The position numbers and the translations under genes are program-made. DNA of 64,000 nucleotides from Aquimarina algiphila. GTDB lineage: Bacteria; Bacteroidota; Bacteroidia; Flavobacteriales; Flavobacteriaceae. How positions within the stretch are numbered: position 1 is the stretch's first letter; each line of letters starts with the position of its first letter. The stretch lies in contig NZ_VLNR01000009.1 in assembly GCF_007489275.1 (NCBI RefSeq), positions 54,077-118,076 on the forward strand. The letters are read 5' to 3'. The notes under the pieces are model-generated. The model did no database searches and was not told the DNA's origin. It saw only the letters and a program-made list of their open reading frames with translations. Positions 61,926 through 64,000 of this stretch are shown here, piece after piece.

Positions 61926-63506
61926 TTACTCCTTACCTCCATCTGTTATTAACCAATTATTATTATTTATTAAACGTCCTCTAGCTTGTACAGCAGCCTG
62001 AGACCTATATTTACTAAAACCTCCATTAAATTCTACATCTTTGGACACCCCATTTTTCTCCCAACCTATTAACAATGCTTCGTAATTAATATACATTACT
62101 TTTGCATTCTCGAACATATCTCTCATATTCTTAACATTAGAAACATTCCAATCACCTATATCTTGATTAAAAGCACTAGCTCTACGAAACATATTTTCCA
62201 TATCTATAACACTGGAGACATCCCAATCACCTATATCTTGATTAAAAGTTCCAGCTCTATAGAACATACCCCACATATTTGTAACATTAGAAACATTCCA
62301 ATCGCCTATATCTTGATTAAAAGATTTAGCATTAAAAAACATATTTTTCATATTTACAACATTAGAGACATTCCAACCCCCTATATCTTGGTTAAAAGAT
62401 ATAGCAAGATAAAACATACCGCCCATATCTGTAACATTAGATACATCCCAACCACCTATGTCTCTATTAAAGTTACTAGCTCCACGAAACATATTTGCCA
62501 TATTTTTAACATTGGAGACATTCCATACACCAATATCCTTCCCAAACGCACTTACCCCTTTAAACATCGACATCATATTTGTAACATTAGATACGTTCCA
62601 GTTTCCAATGTCTCCATTAAAATAACGAACACCTTCAAACATCTGTCCCATATTTGTAACATTAGAGACATTCCAACCCCCTATATCTTGGTTAAAAGAT
62701 ATAGCACGGTAAAACATACCGCCCATATCTGTAACATTAGATACATCCCAATCACCTATGTCTCCATTAAAATAACTAACACCATAAAACATAGATTTTA
62801 AACTTTCTACTCTTGATAAACCTGGAACATCAGTAGCTTTGTAAATCAAATCAGAGCAATTTATAAAGGCCCTCTCCATAGATTGCCATTTTATATCTCC
62901 CCAACTATCTATACTTATAATATTATCATTAAAACCGACATTTCCTCTAAAATTAATAGTAGGAAAATCACCAGATATTTTCACTGTATACTCCCCTGCA
63001 TTTTTATACGTATGCACAGCATCAGATGTTTGCCCATCTTGAACCACACCATCTCCCCAATCTATTGTATAATTATAAATATAATCCCTATTTGTAGAAA
63101 TAAGAATCTTTTTATCAGGACTAGTAGTTTTCCATGTTGTAACAAATGGAGCAACTGTAGTAGCTGCTTCCAAAGTTACTGTTACTGTATACTCTTGGGT
63201 TGTACCATCTTCTGCTTTTACCTCAAAAACTACTGGCTTGCTATAGTCAAGAGCTGCTGTTGGATCTGGGCTAATACTTGCTTTCTCTGATATTTCTGCT
63301 GTAGCTTTTAAAGCTGTAACTGTTGTTCCTACAGGCAAGGTAATTGCTACTGTTTTTAATTGTTCATCTACTGTGGCTTCTATATCTTTTATTACAAACG
63401 ATGTAAGCTCTTTTAATTTACTTTTTACTACTGGTTCATCATCTTTGGAACAAGATGTTATTACCACTAGCAATAGTGCAACAAGGAAAAAATTGGGTGT
63501 TTTCAT
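61926..63506 (-). CDS. BspA-type DUF285 repeat lipoprotein
   Basis: 526 residues. The N-terminus (lipobox and one DUF5018-like repeat) matches the downstream esterase almost exactly. A PKD-like region (about 118-185, TIDWGDGVVQDG and AVHTYKNAGEYTVKI) leads to nine tandem 25-residue repeats of the type DIGDWDVSNVTDMGGMFYRA (about 240-480). These DUF285 repeats form surface, often adhesive, leucine-rich-like solenoids. The corresponding 75-bp DNA repeats lie at about 62100-62800. Confidence 0.9.
   Translation of the reverse strand: MKTPNFFLVALLLVVITSCSKDDEPVVKSKLKELTSFVIKDIEATVDEQLKTVAITLPVGTTVTALKATAEISEKASISPDPTAALDYSKPVVFEVKAEDGTTQEYTVTVTLEAATTVAPFVTTWKTTSPDKKILISTNRDYIYNYTIDWGDGVVQDGQTSDAVHTYKNAGEYTVKISGDFPTINFRGNVGFNDNIISIDSWGDIKWQSMERAFINCSDLIYKATDVPGLSRVESLKSMFYGVSYFNGDIGDWDVSNVTDMGGMFYRAISFNQDIGGWNVSNVTNMGQMFEGVRYFNGDIGNWNVSNVTNMMSMFKGVSAFGKDIGVWNVSNVKNMANMFRGASNFNRDIGGWDVSNVTDMGGMFYLAISFNQDIGGWNVSNVVNMKNMFFNAKSFNQDIGDWNVSNVTNMWGMFYRAGTFNQDIGDWDVSSVIDMENMFRRASAFNQDIGDWNVSNVKNMRDMFENAKVMYINYEALLIGWEKNGVSKDVEFNGGFSKYRSQAAVQARGRLINNNNWLITDGGKE
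62100..62800 (-). repeat. 75-bp tandem repeats in the DUF285 gene
   Basis: About nine 75-bp units encode the 25-residue repeats. Words such as ACATCCCAATCACCTAT and ATTCCAACCCCCTATATCTT recur. Two units near 62350-62420 and 62650-62720 are almost identical, so slippage or recombination could change copy number. Confidence 0.8.
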
Positions 63507-63696
63507 GTTAAAAATATTTATATTTAAGATTATTTTTTAGAATAAAAAAAAATATCCATATATATAATACAGATATTTATTCATACAACATTTACTTATT
63601 TAGATTACACTAATAGTAAATTTTAAATTAAAATAATAAAGCTACCTTTTAATTTTAATGACTCTTTTTTTTGATGCAGCTACAAAATAATCAATC

Positions 63697-64000
63697 TGTC
63701 TTGTCCTAAAATAAGTTGACACAAAATTGACTTATTTATGAAACATTCAGAACAACCAAGGAAGAAGCGTACACAACGAGATTACAATTTAGGCTTTAAA
63801 TTAGCAGTAGTTGCCCAAGTTGAAAAAGGTGAGCTGACCTATATATAAGCAAGCACAAAAAGCTTATGGCATACAGGGGAGAAGTACTGTTTTGGTTTGG
63901 TTACGAAAACATGGTACTTTAGACTGGAGTAAACCAATTCAACACCAAATGCCAAAATCAAAAGAAACACCAGCACAAAAGATCAAGCGATTAGAGCGTG
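63697..64000 (+). mobile_element. Left end of a second insertion sequence (partial)
   Basis: TGTCTTGTCCTAAAATAAG then TTGACAC looks like a terminal inverted repeat, about 41 nt before a transposase reading frame. The element runs out of the window, so the other end and any duplication are unseen. Confidence 0.65.
63738..64000 (+). pseudogene. IS transposase OrfA, frameshifted, partial
   Basis: ATG 63738 starts MKHSEQPRKKRTQRDYNLGF, a transposase HTH beginning, but stops at 63848 after LTYI. Another frame continues as YKQAQKAYGIQGRSTVLVWL and RKHGTLDWSKP to the window end. The junction reads TATATATAAG where TATAAG would keep the frame, so a 4-nt ATAT duplication explains it. It is probably inactive. 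Confidence 0.8.

Noticed and set aside
62100..62800. CRISPR-like regular repeats
   Set aside because: The 75-bp repeats are contiguous, code for DUF285 units in frame, and have no spacers.
62163..62801. Long plus-strand open frame opposite the DUF285 repeats
   Set aside because: It is the antisense of the 75-bp repeat array; its 25-residue periodicity simply mirrors the coding strand.

Overview
The window looks like the chromosome of a gliding marine member of the Bacteroidota (class Flavobacteriia, perhaps close to Aquimarina or Kordia; the genus is an inference). The evidence is AT-rich DNA, gldD and gldE, several TAnnTTTG-type -7 promoter boxes, AraC-type sensors, LytTR systems, DUF4199 and DUF285 proteins, and the flavobacterial block mutY-ssb-gldE-gldD. 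No rRNA, tRNA or CRISPR array was found by eye.

Layout. 0-8.1 kb is a housekeeping core: rpmA (only its first codons), rplU, a DUF4199 protein, an EamA transporter, gldD, gldE, ssb and mutY on the minus strand, then an HU/IHF protein, a 29-residue basic protein and rng on the plus strand. 8.2-26.5 kb is an accessory peptide natural-product island that begins right after the rng 3' end. It has two lanthipeptide-type precursors and the remnant of a third, three TPR-TM-AraC regulators (one frameshifted), a LanB split into two proteins with no LanC in sight, an HlyD adaptor, a C39 peptidase-ABC exporter, and two paralogous small HTH proteins. It ends in a run of five short double-glycine peptides, mostly too short to be called automatically, plus a two-TM small protein and a secreted HExGH protein.

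27-43 kb carries recX, an S41 peptidase, a frameshifted membrane AraC regulator, a cupin/JmjC-like protein, and a biotin locus (bioB-KS and bioA-bioD-bioF) split by 6 kb of regulatory and hydrolase genes. 43-56.6 kb carries secreted peptidases (M61, S9), a second LytTR two-component pair, and an ABC ATPase next to an ABC permease fused to an M1 aminopeptidase. 56.7-64 kb carries a NarL-type regulator, an IS3-family element with an internal amber codon, an unknown exported protein, an esterase and a DUF285 repeat lipoprotein with near-identical N-termini, and the start of a second, frameshifted IS.

The most notable part is the island. It holds two apparent regulons, each with its own repeated DNA site. 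A TGTTTTC-containing motif (about 26 bp) lies upstream of the lanthipeptide precursors, an AraC gene and the lanB/hlyD divergent region. A second element, CTCATAWRATGAG followed by a conserved tail, starts each transcription unit of the double-glycine peptide array. A 79-bp copy of the rng 3' end inside the island marks how part of it arrived or was duplicated.
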